Part shown: positions 51,095-62,002 of the stretch, in pieces
Layout: every line of letters starts with the position of its first letter
Position numbering within the stretch: position 1 is the first letter of the stretch
From: Vescimonas cirricatena
GTDB lineage: Bacteria > Bacillota > Clostridia > Oscillospirales > Oscillospiraceae
Assembly (NCBI RefSeq): GCF_020687045.1
Contig: NZ_JAJEPW010000004.1
Location: forward strand, 1 to 64,000
Direction of reading: 5' to 3'
Length of the DNA: 64,000 nucleotides
Notes under the pieces: model-generated
Seen by the model: only the letters and a program-made list of their open reading frames with translations
Told to the model about the DNA's origin: nothing
The model's database searches: none
Made by a program: the position numbers and the translations under genes

Positions 51095-52156
51095 TTACTT
51101 GGCGGCCTTCTGAGCCTTGATGGACTCGATCAGCTCGGGAACGACCTTGAACAGGTCGCCCACGATGCCGTAGTCCGCCACCTCGAAGATGGGAGCGGAC
51201 TCGTTCTTGTTCACGGCGATGATGCACTCGGAATCCTGCATACCGGCCTTGTGCTGGATGGCACCGGAGATACCCAGAGCGATGTAGACCTTGGGATGCA
51301 CGGTCTTGCCGGTCTGGCCGACCTGGTGGTCAGCGCTGATCCAGCCGGCGTCCACGCAGGCGCGGGAGGAACCCACGACGCCGCCCAGAACCTCGGCCAG
51401 CTCCTCGGCCAGCTTGATGCCGCCTTCCACGTCCTTGGAAATGCCGCGGCCCACGGACACGATGAAGTCCGCACCGATCAGGTCCACCAGCTTCTTGGCG
51501 GCCTTCACGGTCTCCACCACCTCGGTGTGGATGTCGGAAGCCTCCAGAGCGAAGGCGGGGTGCAGGATCTCCACGTTCTTCTTGCACAGGCGCTTCTTCA
51601 TAACGCCGGGACGAACGGTGGCCATGGCGGGGCGGAAGCGGGGGCAGATGATGGAGGCCATCAGGTGACCGCCGAAAGCGGGACGGGTCATCTTCAGGTC
51701 GCGATCCACGGGATGGGGCTCCCGGTTGATCATCACGGTGCCCAGTTTGTTGATGCGGTCCTCGGGCAGAGTGGAGGCTTCCTTCAGGAAGTTCTTATAG
51801 TTGGGCAGGTCGATGTCCAGGTGGGTGCAGTCGGCGCACAGACCGGTGTGCAGACGGGCGGCGCAGCGGGGAGCCAGATCACGGCCGATGTTGGAGGCGC
51901 CGAACAGCAGCACCTCGGGCTTGATCTCCTCCACGGCTTCCACGATCACCTTGGTATAGGCGTCGGTGGTGAAGTCCTTCAGCAGGGGGGAGTTGTACAC
52001 ATAAACCTTATCCGCGCCGTATTCGCCCAGCTCGTCGGCCAGCTTCCGGCCCTCGGAGATCAGTTCAAAGGTGGTGGGCATCATCACGCCCTGACGCTGC
52101 TCGCAGAAAACCCATACGTTTTTGAAGGCAGCGGTATCAGCACTATTAAAAGCCAT
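51095..52156 (-). CDS. etfA: electron transfer flavoprotein alpha subunit
   Basis: 353 residues: N-terminal alpha/beta domain and a C-terminal FAD domain with GSSRACVDAGWISADHQVGQTG and KVYIALGISGAIQHKAGM. With EtfB it forms the flavoprotein that, together with butyryl-CoA dehydrogenase, bifurcates electrons from NADH to crotonyl-CoA and ferredoxin. Last gene of the operon. Confidence 0.95.
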   Translation of the reverse strand: MAFNSADTAAFKNVWVFCEQRQGVMMPTTFELISEGRKLADELGEYGADKVYVYNSPLLKDFTTDAYTKVIVEAVEEIKPEVLLFGASNIGRDLAPRCAARLHTGLCADCTHLDIDLPNYKNFLKEASTLPEDRINKLGTVMINREPHPVDRDLKMTRPAFGGHLMASIICPRFRPAMATVRPGVMKKRLCKKNVEILHPAFALEASDIHTEVVETVKAAKKLVDLIGADFIVSVGRGISKDVEGGIKLAEELAEVLGGVVGSSRACVDAGWISADHQVGQTGKTVHPKVYIALGISGAIQHKAGMQDSECIIAVNKNESAPIFEVADYGIVGDLFKVVPELIESIKAQKAAK

Positions 52157-52172
52157 TTTCTTATCTCCTTCC

Positions 52173-52973
52173 TCAGATGATGTGCTTGGCGGCCAGGATG
52201 CCGGCCAGCTTGTCGGTAGTCTCCTTACCGGCGCCCTCGAGCATCATGCCGGCGCCCTTCTGGGGAGGCGTAAAGGAGGTCAGAATGTTGGTGGGAGAAC
52301 CCGCCAGGCCGATGGTGCTCTTGTCGATCAGGGGATGATCCTTCAGAGTCTCATAGGTCATGGTGACCAGGGGCTTGCTGTAGGCTTCGAAAGCGCCGCC
52401 CACGGACAGGTAACGGGGCTGATTCAGCTCCTTGATGCAGGTGATCATGCAGGGGGTCTTGACCTTCACGGTCATGTAGCCGTCCTCCAGCATGCGCTTG
52501 ACGGTCAGGGTGTTGCCGTCCTTCTTGATCTCGCCGGCGTAGGTCACCTGGGGCAGGTGCAGCTTCTCGGCGATCTGGGGGCCAACCTGGGCGGTATCGC
52601 CGTCGATGGCCTGACGGCCGGCCAGGATGATGTCGTCCTCTTCCACGCCGTAGGTGTCGATACCGGCGGCGATGATCTGGGAGGTGGCGTAGGTGTCGGA
52701 GCCGCCGAACTCACGGGCGGTGATCAGGACGCCCTCGTCCACGCCCATGGCCATCAGCTCACGCAGCATGCCTTCTGCGGGAGGGGGACCCATGGTGAAC
52801 GCGATGACCTTGCAGCCCAGCTGGTCCTTCAGGGACAGGGCGGCTTCCACGGCGTTCAGGTCGTCGGGGTTGATGATGGTCTGCATGGAGGCACGATCCA
52901 GGGTGCCGTCGGGGTTCACTGCCACCTTACCGGAGGTATCGGGAACCTGCTTCACAGTAACAAGAATTTTCAT
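52173..52973 (-). CDS. etfB: electron transfer flavoprotein beta subunit
   Basis: 266 residues: MKILVTVKQVPDTSGKVAV start, DLNAVEAALSLKD, and GRQAIDGDTAQVGPQIAE, the EtfB signature. Encoded 16 bases before etfA with its own ribosome site. Confidence 0.95.
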   Translation of the reverse strand: MKILVTVKQVPDTSGKVAVNPDGTLDRASMQTIINPDDLNAVEAALSLKDQLGCKVIAFTMGPPPAEGMLRELMAMGVDEGVLITAREFGGSDTYATSQIIAAGIDTYGVEEDDIILAGRQAIDGDTAQVGPQIAEKLHLPQVTYAGEIKKDGNTLTVKRMLEDGYMTVKVKTPCMITCIKELNQPRYLSVGGAFEAYSKPLVTMTYETLKDHPLIDKSTIGLAGSPTNILTSFTPPQKGAGMMLEGAGKETTDKLAGILAAKHII

Positions 52974-52993
52974 TTTACCTTTTACCTCCTCAA

Positions 52994-54157
<1,164 letters not shown>

Positions 54158-54178
54158 ACTCTTTTCTCCTTTACAGAT

Positions 54179-55015
<837 letters not shown>

Positions 55016-55101
55016 GATTGTTCCTCCTAAATAAATTTTTATTTAAGTAGCGATTTTAATCATCAGGCCCGGTAAGGAGCCTGTTAATTAACCAAATGGG
55101 G

Positions 55102-55881
55102 TTACTTGTTCTGATAGGGCTCGTGCTTGCGCTTTTCCAGGAAGGCGCCCATGCCTTCCTTCTGGTCCGCCGTCTCGAAGCAGCTGCCGAACAGGCCCTC
55201 CTCGATGGCCACGGCCCGGTCGATATCCACCTGCATACCGTCGTTGATGGCCTTCTTGCAGGCGCGGACGGCGATGGGGGCGTTCTTGGCGATGGTCTCG
55301 GCCATCTTCTCGGCGGCGGGCATCAGCTCCTCCAGGGGATACACGGCGTTCACCAGGCCGATGCGCAGGGCCTCGTCGGCCTTGATGTTCTTGGCGGTAT
55401 AGATCAGCTGCTTGGCCATGCCCATGCCCACCAGACGGGCCAGACGCTGGGTGCCGCCGAAGCCCGGGGTGATGCCCAGACCCGCTTCCGGCTGGCCGAA
55501 CACGGCGGTGTCGGCGCACAGGCGGATGTCGCAGCTCATGGACAGCTCACAGCCGCCGCCCAGGGCAAAGCCGTTGACTGCGGCGATGGTGGGGATGGGC
55601 AGCGTCTCCAGCTTGCGGAACACGTCGTTGCCCTTCTTGCCGAAGGCCTCGCCCTCGGCCTTAGTCAGGGTGCTCATCTCGCCGATATCGGCGCCGGCCA
55701 CGAAAGCCTTCTCGCCGCTGCCGGTGATGACCAGGGCGCGGATCTCGTCGTCCGCCTTCACCTGCTCCACCAGCTGGTCGATATCCTCCAGCACCTGGGA
55801 GTTCAGGGCGTTGAGGGCCTTGGGCCGGTTGATGGTGGCAACGGCAATGTGGCCCTTCTTTTCCAACAGAACATTCGTCAT
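55102..55881 (-). CDS. crt: crotonase (3-hydroxybutyryl-CoA dehydratase)
   Basis: 259 residues: IATINRPKALNALN, oxyanion-hole VNGFALGGGCELSMSCDIR and the paired glutamates of the crotonase fold (GQPEAGLGITPGFGGTQ). First gene of crt-hbd-bcd-etfB-etfA. No thiolase gene lies in this cluster. Confidence 0.94.
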   Translation of the reverse strand: MTNVLLEKKGHIAVATINRPKALNALNSQVLEDIDQLVEQVKADDEIRALVITGSGEKAFVAGADIGEMSTLTKAEGEAFGKKGNDVFRKLETLPIPTIAAVNGFALGGGCELSMSCDIRLCADTAVFGQPEAGLGITPGFGGTQRLARLVGMGMAKQLIYTAKNIKADEALRIGLVNAVYPLEELMPAAEKMAETIAKNAPIAVRACKKAINDGMQVDIDRAVAIEEGLFGSCFETADQKEGMGAFLEKRKHEPYQNK

Positions 55882-55980
55882 GATCGTTCCTCCTTGCTTC
55901 GATCACCCGCCGCAGCGGCGGGCGCGCGACGGGATGCCGCCCATAGCGGTCCCATCATGCGTACTCTTCATACAGCTTGT

Positions 55981-56009
55981 ATTATAGTCCCTCGTCTAAA
56001 AATTATCAA
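55981..56009 (-). promoter_or_regulatory. promoter of the butyrate operon
   Basis: On the minus strand TTGATA, a 17-base spacer and TATAAT, about 100 bases upstream of crt. The rest of the 340-base divergent region (55882-56224) is AT-rich with no other feature I can support, apart from the trmB ribosome site. Confidence 0.65.
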
Positions 56010-56224
56010 GCCCTTGTTTCCCGGCTTTTTCTTTTTCAGGATATTTCACAAAAGAAATGAATTTTCTTTGCACATTTTTCAATATGACATGTTCATAATC
56101 CGGTCACAAAACCGTCCCCGGCACCAAATGGAGCATTTTTTTCGTTTACAGAACCGTGTATCTTGTGGTATATATAGAGTTGGTATTTTATTTGCGGCCA
56201 TGGCCGCACAGGAGGAAATGACCC

Positions 56225-56902
56225 ATGCGCATGAGAAAGAAAAAGAATCTGGTGCCCCGGATGGAGGCCTGCTCGTCCCTGCTGGTGGCGGATCCCCGTG
56301 CTCTGCGGGGCCGCTGGCGGGAGCTGCTGCCCGATGCCCGGGAGCTGCGGGTGGAGTTGGGCTGCGGCAAGGGCCGCTTCACCGTGGAAACCGCCGCCGC
56401 CGAGCCGGACGTGCTGCTGATCGCCGTGGAGAAAGTCCCCGACGCCATGGTGGTGGCCATGGAGCGGGCCCGGGACGCGGGGCTGCACAATGTGTTCTTT
56501 GTGGACGGCGACGCCGCCTGCCTGCCGGACTTCTTCGCCCCCGGCGAGGTGGACCGCATCTATATCAACTTCTGCGATCCCTGGCCCAAAAGCAACCAGA
56601 AAAAGCGCCGCCTGACCCACGGCAATTTCCTGCAGCTGTACCGCCGGGTGCTGCCCATGGGCGGCGAGATCCACTTCAAAAGCGACAACGACAAGCTGTT
56701 CGAGTGGTCCCTGGAGGAGATCCCCCAATTCGGCTTCCGGCTGTCCCAGGTCACCCGGGACCTCCACGCCGACGGCCCCGTGGGGGTCATGACGGACTAC
56801 GAGGCCAAATTCTACCAGCAGGGCGTCACCATCAACCGGTGCGTGGCCATCATGGTTCCCTGGGAGGCCCCTGCACAGCCGGAGGAGTCGGAAGAAGCGT
56901 AA
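56225..56902 (+). CDS. trmB: tRNA (guanine46-N7)-methyltransferase
   Basis: 225 residues: SAM motif VELGCGKGRFT, INFCDPWPKSNQKKRRLTHG and the C-terminal TDYEAKFYQQG, diagnostic for TrmB. A second ATG two codons in is equally possible. First of a trmB-tatD-patB run. Confidence 0.95.
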   Translation: MRMRKKKNLVPRMEACSSLLVADPRALRGRWRELLPDARELRVELGCGKGRFTVETAAAEPDVLLIAVEKVPDAMVVAMERARDAGLHNVFFVDGDAACLPDFFAPGEVDRIYINFCDPWPKSNQKKRRLTHGNFLQLYRRVLPMGGEIHFKSDNDKLFEWSLEEIPQFGFRLSQVTRDLHADGPVGVMTDYEAKFYQQGVTINRCVAIMVPWEAPAQPEESEEA

Positions 56903-56924
56903 CCCCGGAGAGGAGGACCCGCGC

Positions 56925-57779
56925 ATGATCATCGAAAGCCACGCCCACTACAGCCACAAGCGCTTCGACGGCGCCTTCCGCTATCTCACCGGTGAGCTGA
57001 CGGCCCGGGAGGGACAGCGGGAGGACCTGCTGGACCGTCTGCGGGAGAGCGGCGTTGTCCTTTCCATCGAGCCCGCCATCGACTTTGAGTCCAACCGCCG
57101 GACCGCCGCCCTGTACCGGCAGCATCCGGACTTCATCCGCCTGGCGGTGGGCGTGCACCCCACCCGGACCCATCAGGCCCCCTGGCGGCAGCGCAGGCAG
57201 CTGGAGGTCTGGGCCCGGGAGCCCGGCGTGGCGGCCATCGGCGAGACCGGGCTGGACTATCACCTGCCCCGGAAGCACCGGCTGACCCAGCTGCTGTGGT
57301 TCCGGTATCAGCTGGGCCTGGCCCGGCGGCTGGAACTGCCCCTGGTGCTGCACATCCGCATGGCGGACCGGGACGCCCTGGCCATGCTGCGGCGCAGGCG
57401 GCGACATCTGCCAGGCGGGGTGGTCCACTGCTTCCAGGGGGACTGGGACACGGCCCGGGCCTATCTGGACCTGGGGTTCTGTCTGGGCATCGGCGGGGCG
57501 CTGCTGCGCCGGGAATCGGAGGCCCTGCGGGACGCAGTGGCCCGCGCTCCCCTGGACCGGCTGCTGGTGGAGACTGACAGCCCCTATGTGCTGCCGGACG
57601 TACCCTGGACGGGCAGCAAAAAATCCCTGAGCCGGGTGCGCAACTCCTCCCTGCTGCTGCCGCGCATCGTGGAGGAGATCGCCTGGCTGAAGCATCTGCC
57701 GCCGGAAACTGCGGAGGCGGCCATACTGGAAAATACCCGGCGGGTGTTCCACCTGTCCGGAACGGAGAACGGAGGATAA
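56925..57779 (+). CDS. TatD-family metal-dependent hydrolase
   Basis: 284 residues: ESHAHYSHKRF (metal His pair), AIGETGLDYH, LVLHIRMADRDAL, GVVHCFQGD and LLVETDSPYV match the TatD active-site set. Probably a DNase or tRNA-quality enzyme. The usual first H-x-H is present; the N-terminal layout is slightly unusual (SHAH rather than DTHAH). Confidence 0.88.
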   Translation: MIIESHAHYSHKRFDGAFRYLTGELTAREGQREDLLDRLRESGVVLSIEPAIDFESNRRTAALYRQHPDFIRLAVGVHPTRTHQAPWRQRRQLEVWAREPGVAAIGETGLDYHLPRKHRLTQLLWFRYQLGLARRLELPLVLHIRMADRDALAMLRRRRRHLPGGVVHCFQGDWDTARAYLDLGFCLGIGGALLRRESEALRDAVARAPLDRLLVETDSPYVLPDVPWTGSKKSLSRVRNSSLLLPRIVEEIAWLKHLPPETAEAAILENTRRVFHLSGTENGG

Positions 57780-57781
57780 CC

Positions 57782-58981
57782 ATGCAGTACGATTTCGATA
57801 CCATTCTGGACCGGCGGGGCCGGGACGCCCTGGCCCTGGACATGATCCCCTATAACGGGGTGGAGCCCAAGGAGGGCTTTTCCCGGATCCCCATGTGGGT
57901 GGCGGACATGAGCTTCCCCACCGCGCCGCCGGTGCTGGAGGCCATCCGGGCCCGGCTGGACCACCCGAATTTCGGGTATTTTCAGCTGAGCGGCGCCTAC
58001 TTTGACAGCATCATCCGCTGGCAGCAGGTGCGCCACGGCGTCACCGGCCTGGAGCGGCAGCACATCGGCTATGAAAACGGCGTTCTGGGCGGCGTCAGTT
58101 CCGTGGTCCAGGCCCTGACCTGCCCCGGCGAGCCGATTCTGGTCCACAGCCCCACCTATGTGGGCTTCACCCACACCCTGGAGCGGCTGGGCCGTCCCAT
58201 CATCCACACACCCCTGACGCAGGACGCAGAGGGCATCTGGCGCATGGACTATGCGGACATGGACCGGAAGCTGAAGGAAAACGACATCCATGTGGCCATC
58301 CTGTGCTCCCCTCACAACCCCTGCGGCCGGGTATGGGAGCGCTGGGAGCTGGAGCAGGCCATGGAGGTATACGCTGCCAACGACTGCACCGTCATTTCCG
58401 ACGAGATCTGGTCCGATCTCATCATGCCGGGGTACACCCACATCCCCACCCAGTCCGTCTCCCGGGATGCCCGGGAGCGCACCGTGGCCTTCTATGCCCC
58501 CACCAAGACCTTCAGCCTGGCGGGGCTGATCGGCTCTTACCACATCATCTATAATGACCGGCTTCGCTGCCGGGTCCAGCGGCAGGGAAACCTGTCCGGC
58601 TACAACGACTGCAACGTGCTGTCCATGCACGCCCTCACCGGGGCCTACAGCGACGAGGGCATGGCGTGGGTGGACCAGCTGTGCGCCGTGCTGGACCGGA
58701 ACCTGCGGTATATCCGGGACTTCCTGCAAAGCCGCTATCCCGGCGTCACCATGATGCTGCCCCAGGGGACGTATATGCTGTTCGTCAACTGCGGGGCCTG
58801 GTGCTGCAGCCACAGCATCACGCCGGATGATCTCCGCCGCCGGGGCGTGGAGCATGGCGTCATCTGGCAGAACGGCGCGGGCTTCGGCGACGGCGACTGC
58901 ATCCGCATCAACGCCGCCCTGCCCCATTCCCTGGTGCGGGAGGCCATGGACCGGCTGGAAAAATACGTGTTTGTGGGCTGA
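57782..58981 (+). CDS. MalY/PatB-type PLP aminotransferase (cystathionine beta-lyase-like)
   Basis: 399 residues: MWVADMSFPTAPPV near the N-terminus, LCSPHNPCGRVW, VISDEIWSDLIM and the lysine motif FYAPTKTFSLAGL (Schiff-base Lys). Fold type I, MalY/PatB branch, which typically cleaves cystathionine or acts as a C-S lyase. Two bases after tatD. Confidence 0.9.
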   Translation: MQYDFDTILDRRGRDALALDMIPYNGVEPKEGFSRIPMWVADMSFPTAPPVLEAIRARLDHPNFGYFQLSGAYFDSIIRWQQVRHGVTGLERQHIGYENGVLGGVSSVVQALTCPGEPILVHSPTYVGFTHTLERLGRPIIHTPLTQDAEGIWRMDYADMDRKLKENDIHVAILCSPHNPCGRVWERWELEQAMEVYAANDCTVISDEIWSDLIMPGYTHIPTQSVSRDARERTVAFYAPTKTFSLAGLIGSYHIIYNDRLRCRVQRQGNLSGYNDCNVLSMHALTGAYSDEGMAWVDQLCAVLDRNLRYIRDFLQSRYPGVTMMLPQGTYMLFVNCGAWCCSHSITPDDLRRRGVEHGVIWQNGAGFGDGDCIRINAALPHSLVREAMDRLEKYVFVG

Positions 58982-59021
58982 GCCGCGCCTGCGGCACGGC
59001 CCGGCAATGACCACATAAAAA

Positions 59022-59064
59022 GCAGGGGAGAGATTTCCAACGAAGTCTCTCCCCTGCCCTGCTT
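59022..59064. terminator. bidirectional terminator
   Basis: 12-bp stem GCAGGGGAGAGA / TCTCTCCCCTGC flanked by AAAA on the left and a CTGCTTTT tail on the right. Between the aminotransferase gene and the convergent small membrane protein gene. Confidence 0.75.
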
Positions 59065-59262
59065 TTATTTCCGCTTTTTCTTGCTGAGCTTGCTCATGGC
59101 CCGGCGCTGGGCCGCCTCCTGCTCGTCCTTTTCCGCCTGCTCCACCAGGTCCTGGTATTTCTCCGGATGGCGGGCCCAGTCGATGCGGTAATAGGTCAGA
59201 CCGATCAGCAGCAGCGCCCCCACGATGATGATGCCGTAAAACAGAATTTTTTCAAATGACAT
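59065..59262 (-). CDS. small membrane protein
   Basis: 65 residues: one N-terminal helix (ILFYGIIIVGALLLIGLTYY), then a charged coiled coil ending SKLSKKKRK. Ribosome site GGAGGGGCTGCC. No family recognised. Confidence 0.65.
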   Translation of the reverse strand: MSFEKILFYGIIIVGALLLIGLTYYRIDWARHPEKYQDLVEQAEKDEQEAAQRRAMSKLSKKKRK

Positions 59263-59357
59263 GGCAGCCCCTCCTTATTACGGTAAAGTATACAGGAAAT
59301 TGCCGCCGATGGCAAGTTTTTTCGCCAGACAGGCGCAGAAAAAATCTGCGATTTTGG

Positions 59358-59386
59358 TTGTTTTTGCCGAAAGAGGGTTGTATAAT
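59358..59386 (+). promoter_or_regulatory. promoter of the ptb-like gene
   Basis: TTGTTT, a 17-base spacer and TATAAT, about 55 bases before the start codon. The -35 is weak. Confidence 0.5.
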
Positions 59387-59442
59387 AATTCTGTTCCCGA
59401 AAAATGGGAGCAAAACGGAAAAGTAAAATAGGAGGAACGGAT

Positions 59443-60345
59443 ATGTTCACGAATTTCAAAGAACTGGAAGCCTATGTCCTGTCTCATAAAAACAAAAAGC
59501 GCATCGTCCTGGCCAACGCCCATGACGAGCCCGCCCTCAGTGCCGTGGTCAACGCCCATCGCCGGGGCGTGGTGGACGGCACCCTGCTGGGTAAGAAGGA
59601 CGAAATTCTGGCCCTGCTGCGGGAGATGAACGAGGACCCCGCCGAGTATGAGATCGTCGACTTCGACGGCCCGGAGCTGGACGCCGCCAAGGCCGCCGTG
59701 CAACTGGTGCGGGAGGGCAAGGCCGACATCCCCATGAAGGGCATTCTCCAGACCTCCAGCTTTGCCAAGGCCATTCTGAATCGGGAAACCGGTCTGATCC
59801 CCGCCAGCGGCCGCCGTCTGGTGAGCCAGTGCGGCATTTTCGAGTATGAGGGCCGCTTCATGATGATCACCGACGCCGCCATCAACATCGCTCCCGATGT
59901 GGACACCCAGATCGGCATTGTGGAGAACGCCCTGCCTGTGGCCAACGCCCTGGGGGTGGAGCTTCCCAAGGTGGCGGTGCTGTCCGCCGTGGAGAACGTC
60001 ACCGAGAAGATGCCCTCCACCGTGTCCGCCGCCGAGATCGCCAAGCGCGGCATCCCCGGCTGCGTGGTGTCCGGCCCCCTGGCGCTGGACGGCGCCATCT
60101 CCATGGAGTCCGTCAAGCACAAGGGCATTCACGACCCCGTGGCGGGCCAGGCGGACATTCTGCTGGTGCCCTTTATCGAGATCGGCAACGTGCTGTACAA
60201 GTCCATCACCTATATCGCCGGAAAGACCATGGCCAGCACCATCTGCGGCGCCTCCTGCCCGGTGATCATCACCAGCCGGGCCGACACGCCGGACAGCAAG
60301 TATTACTCCATCCTGCTGGCGGTCCTCCGCTGCCTGAAGGCATAA
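59443..60345 (+). CDS. ptb: phosphate butyryltransferase (PTA/PTB family)
   Basis: 300 residues: KRIVLANAHDEPALSAV, GKADIPMKGILQTSSFAKAILN, MITDAAINIAPDVDTQIGIVENA and PFIEIGNVLYKSITYIAGKTMA, the short phosphate acetyl/butyryltransferase family. In a strain with the crt-hbd-bcd operon a butyryl-CoA role is likely, but no butyrate kinase gene is adjacent. ATG after GGAGGAACGGAT. Confidence 0.85.
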   Translation: MFTNFKELEAYVLSHKNKKRIVLANAHDEPALSAVVNAHRRGVVDGTLLGKKDEILALLREMNEDPAEYEIVDFDGPELDAAKAAVQLVREGKADIPMKGILQTSSFAKAILNRETGLIPASGRRLVSQCGIFEYEGRFMMITDAAINIAPDVDTQIGIVENALPVANALGVELPKVAVLSAVENVTEKMPSTVSAAEIAKRGIPGCVVSGPLALDGAISMESVKHKGIHDPVAGQADILLVPFIEIGNVLYKSITYIAGKTMASTICGASCPVIITSRADTPDSKYYSILLAVLRCLKA

Positions 60346-60363
60346 GCACCATAACAATCTGAC

Positions 60364-60390
60364 AAAAGCGGGGCTTCGGCCCCGCTTTTG
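60364..60390 (+). terminator. terminator of ptb, copy 1 of a duplicated hairpin
   Basis: AAAAGCGGGGC, TTCG-type loop, GCCCCGCTTTT. An identical 27-base copy lies at 60554-60580. Confidence 0.8.
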
Positions 60391-60482
60391 AGACTGTCGA
60401 AAAACTCGGGAATCTTTCGCCATCGAAAAGGAAGATAGTTACGAAAGAAACCCATCAGGGGTGTCTTTCGTTTGCAATCACA

Positions 60483-60553
60483 GGTTTTTCAGAACTTAAA
60501 AAGTTCTGAAAAACCGCACGCAGCTTGTCAAAAAAGGCTTTTTTGACAAGCTG
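60483..60553. repeat. tandem long perfect hairpins
   Basis: Two near-loopless palindromes: GGTTTTTCAGAACTT / AAGTTCTGAAAAACC (15-bp arms, 60483-60515) and CAGCTTGTCAAAAAAG / CTTTTTTGACAAGCTG (16-bp arms, 60521-60553). No gene. May be a small non-autonomous insertion between the duplicated terminators. Confidence 0.6.
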
Positions 60554-60580
60554 AAAAGCGGGGCTTCGGCCCCGCTTTTG
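60554..60580. terminator. duplicated terminator hairpin, copy 2
   Basis: Same 27 bases as at 60364-60390. On the minus strand it could terminate rpmB. Confidence 0.7.
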
Positions 60581-60642
60581 CCGGAACAGGCAGAAAAAAG
60601 CCCTGTGCCTTGCGGCACAGGGCTCATCTTGTTTGTCCGAGC

Positions 60643-60831
60643 TTAGATCGCGCGGGTAACTTTACCGGAACGCAGACACCGGGTACAAACGTACACATGG
60701 CGAGGCGTACCATTGATCATAGCCTTCACGCGCTTGACATTGGGCTTCCAGGGACGATTGGAGCGTCTATGGGAGTGGGAAACCTTGATACCGAAGGTCA
60801 CGCCCTTATCGCAGAACTCGCACTTTGCCAT
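60643..60831 (-). CDS. rpmB: 50S ribosomal protein L28
   Basis: 62 residues: MAKCEFCDKGVTFGIKVSHSHRRSNRPWKPN and a C-terminal CTRCLRSGKV. The two Cys pairs (CEFC, CTRC) mark the zinc-binding form of L28. Start chosen after AAGGAGGTGCAACGG. Confidence 0.96.
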   Translation of the reverse strand: MAKCEFCDKGVTFGIKVSHSHRRSNRPWKPNVKRVKAMINGTPRHVYVCTRCLRSGKVTRAI

Positions 60832-61240
60832 CCGTTGCACCTCCTTGCTGTGAGAAACTCGCTTGCCTACATCGCAAGCAATAGATATCTTAGCAGATTG
60901 CGGCGCAAAATGCAAGCATTATTTGACAAAAATCTGAAAAAAATCTGTCAGGCCGCAATACATTCTCAGCCAAGCGAATAAAAGCTGAAATACGCCCCCT
61001 CGGCGGCGTCTCACAGCTTGGGCACAATAGCCAAGAGATGCCGTCTTATTTTGTGACATATTACGATTCTTCTTAAATTGCAAAAATGTGGTTGCAAAAC
61101 AGCCCAGGACATAGTGGCAAGTGTCTCATGGGTGATGAGCGCCGCAGCCCCGGCTCGTTCAGGGCTGATAAATCCGGCCGGTCTGCCCGGGCCGGAAATA
61201 CAGGAAGAACCGCTGTTGGCGGGATATGTCACTTTTTGTA
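60832..61240. other. intergenic region
   Basis: 409 bases between rpmB and the next promoter. No supported gene; it holds the rpmB upstream region and an unassigned GC-rich stretch (61130-61215). Confidence 0.4.
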
Positions 61241-61268
61241 TTGACTTTTGCCATATATCCTTTATAAT
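61241..61268 (+). promoter_or_regulatory. promoter of the phosphoribosyltransferase gene
   Basis: TTGACT, a 16-base spacer and TATAAT. The leader of about 100 bases contains ACCCGTC / GGCGGGT pairing; no known riboswitch class was recognised. Confidence 0.6.
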
Positions 61269-61376
61269 AGAGTCGATAGGACACCCGTCTTTTTCGCCGG
61301 AAAAGGCGGGTTGTTCGCTGAAAAACGACAGCCGCAGCGTTTCATTTTTTCCTTGCGGCAGAATGGAGATTTTGTT

Positions 61377-61937
61377 ATGTCCACTTATTCAATGACCGTG
61401 GCCGGGCTTCAGCGGGAGCTGCCCATCTGCAAGGTCACAGACGATCTGTATATCGGCGCATTCATCTGTTTCGGCGACGCGGAGCTGACCGAGGCCTGCG
61501 GCCGGGAGCTGCTGAAGCTGCTGGAGCCTGGCAGCTATGACTACCTGTTCACCGCAGAGGCCAAGAGCATCCCCCTGATCCACGAAATGGCCCGCCAGTC
61601 CGGGGCCAAGAAGTACTTCATCGCTCGGAAGGGTCCCAAGGCCTATATGCCCGACCCCATCCATGTGGAGGATCAGTCCATCACCACCGCCGGCACCCAG
61701 AAGCTGTATCTGGGCCGGGATGACGCGGACCTGATCCGGGGCAAGCGCATCGTCCTGATGGACGACGTGATCTCCACCGGCGGCAGCCTGAAGGCCATGG
61801 AGGACCTGGTGGCCCTGGCCGGCGGCACCGTGGTGGCACGCATCGCTGTTCTGGCCGAGGGCGACGCCGCCAAGCGCCATGACATCAGGTTCCTGGCTCC
61901 CCTGCCCCTGTTCAATCCGGACGGTTCCGTGAAATAA
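61377..61937 (+). CDS. adenine/xanthine-type phosphoribosyltransferase
   Basis: 186 residues with the PRPP-binding signature RIVLMDDVISTGGSLKAM and the upstream AEAKSIPLIHEMARQSG that contacts the base, as in the Apt/Xpt group. The conserved base-side residues do not settle which purine is used. ATG after AATGGAGATTTTGTT. Confidence 0.85.
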   Translation: MSTYSMTVAGLQRELPICKVTDDLYIGAFICFGDAELTEACGRELLKLLEPGSYDYLFTAEAKSIPLIHEMARQSGAKKYFIARKGPKAYMPDPIHVEDQSITTAGTQKLYLGRDDADLIRGKRIVLMDDVISTGGSLKAMEDLVALAGGTVVARIAVLAEGDAAKRHDIRFLAPLPLFNPDGSVK

Positions 61938-61952
61938 GACATCTGCTTCCAA

Positions 61953-61986
61953 AAAAGGCAGCCGATCGCAGGATCGGCTGCCTTTT
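61953..61986. terminator. bidirectional terminator
   Basis: 15-bp stem AAAAGGCAGCCGATC / GATCGGCTGCCTTTT with a 4-base loop, between convergent genes. Confidence 0.85.
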
Positions 61987-62002
61987 GTTACTCTTTTTCG
62001 GC

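Noticed and set aside
51251..52180. 309-codon plus-strand open frame opposite etfA
   Set aside because: Antisense shadow with low-complexity Gly/His runs.
55096..56928. 610-codon plus-strand open frame across crt and trmB
   Set aside because: Antisense to crt and out of frame over trmB; both real genes carry clear catalytic motifs.
61269..61376. Possible riboswitch in the leader of the phosphoribosyltransferase gene
   Set aside because: The leader has some pairing but no conserved core of purine, PRPP or guanidine riboswitches that I can recognise.
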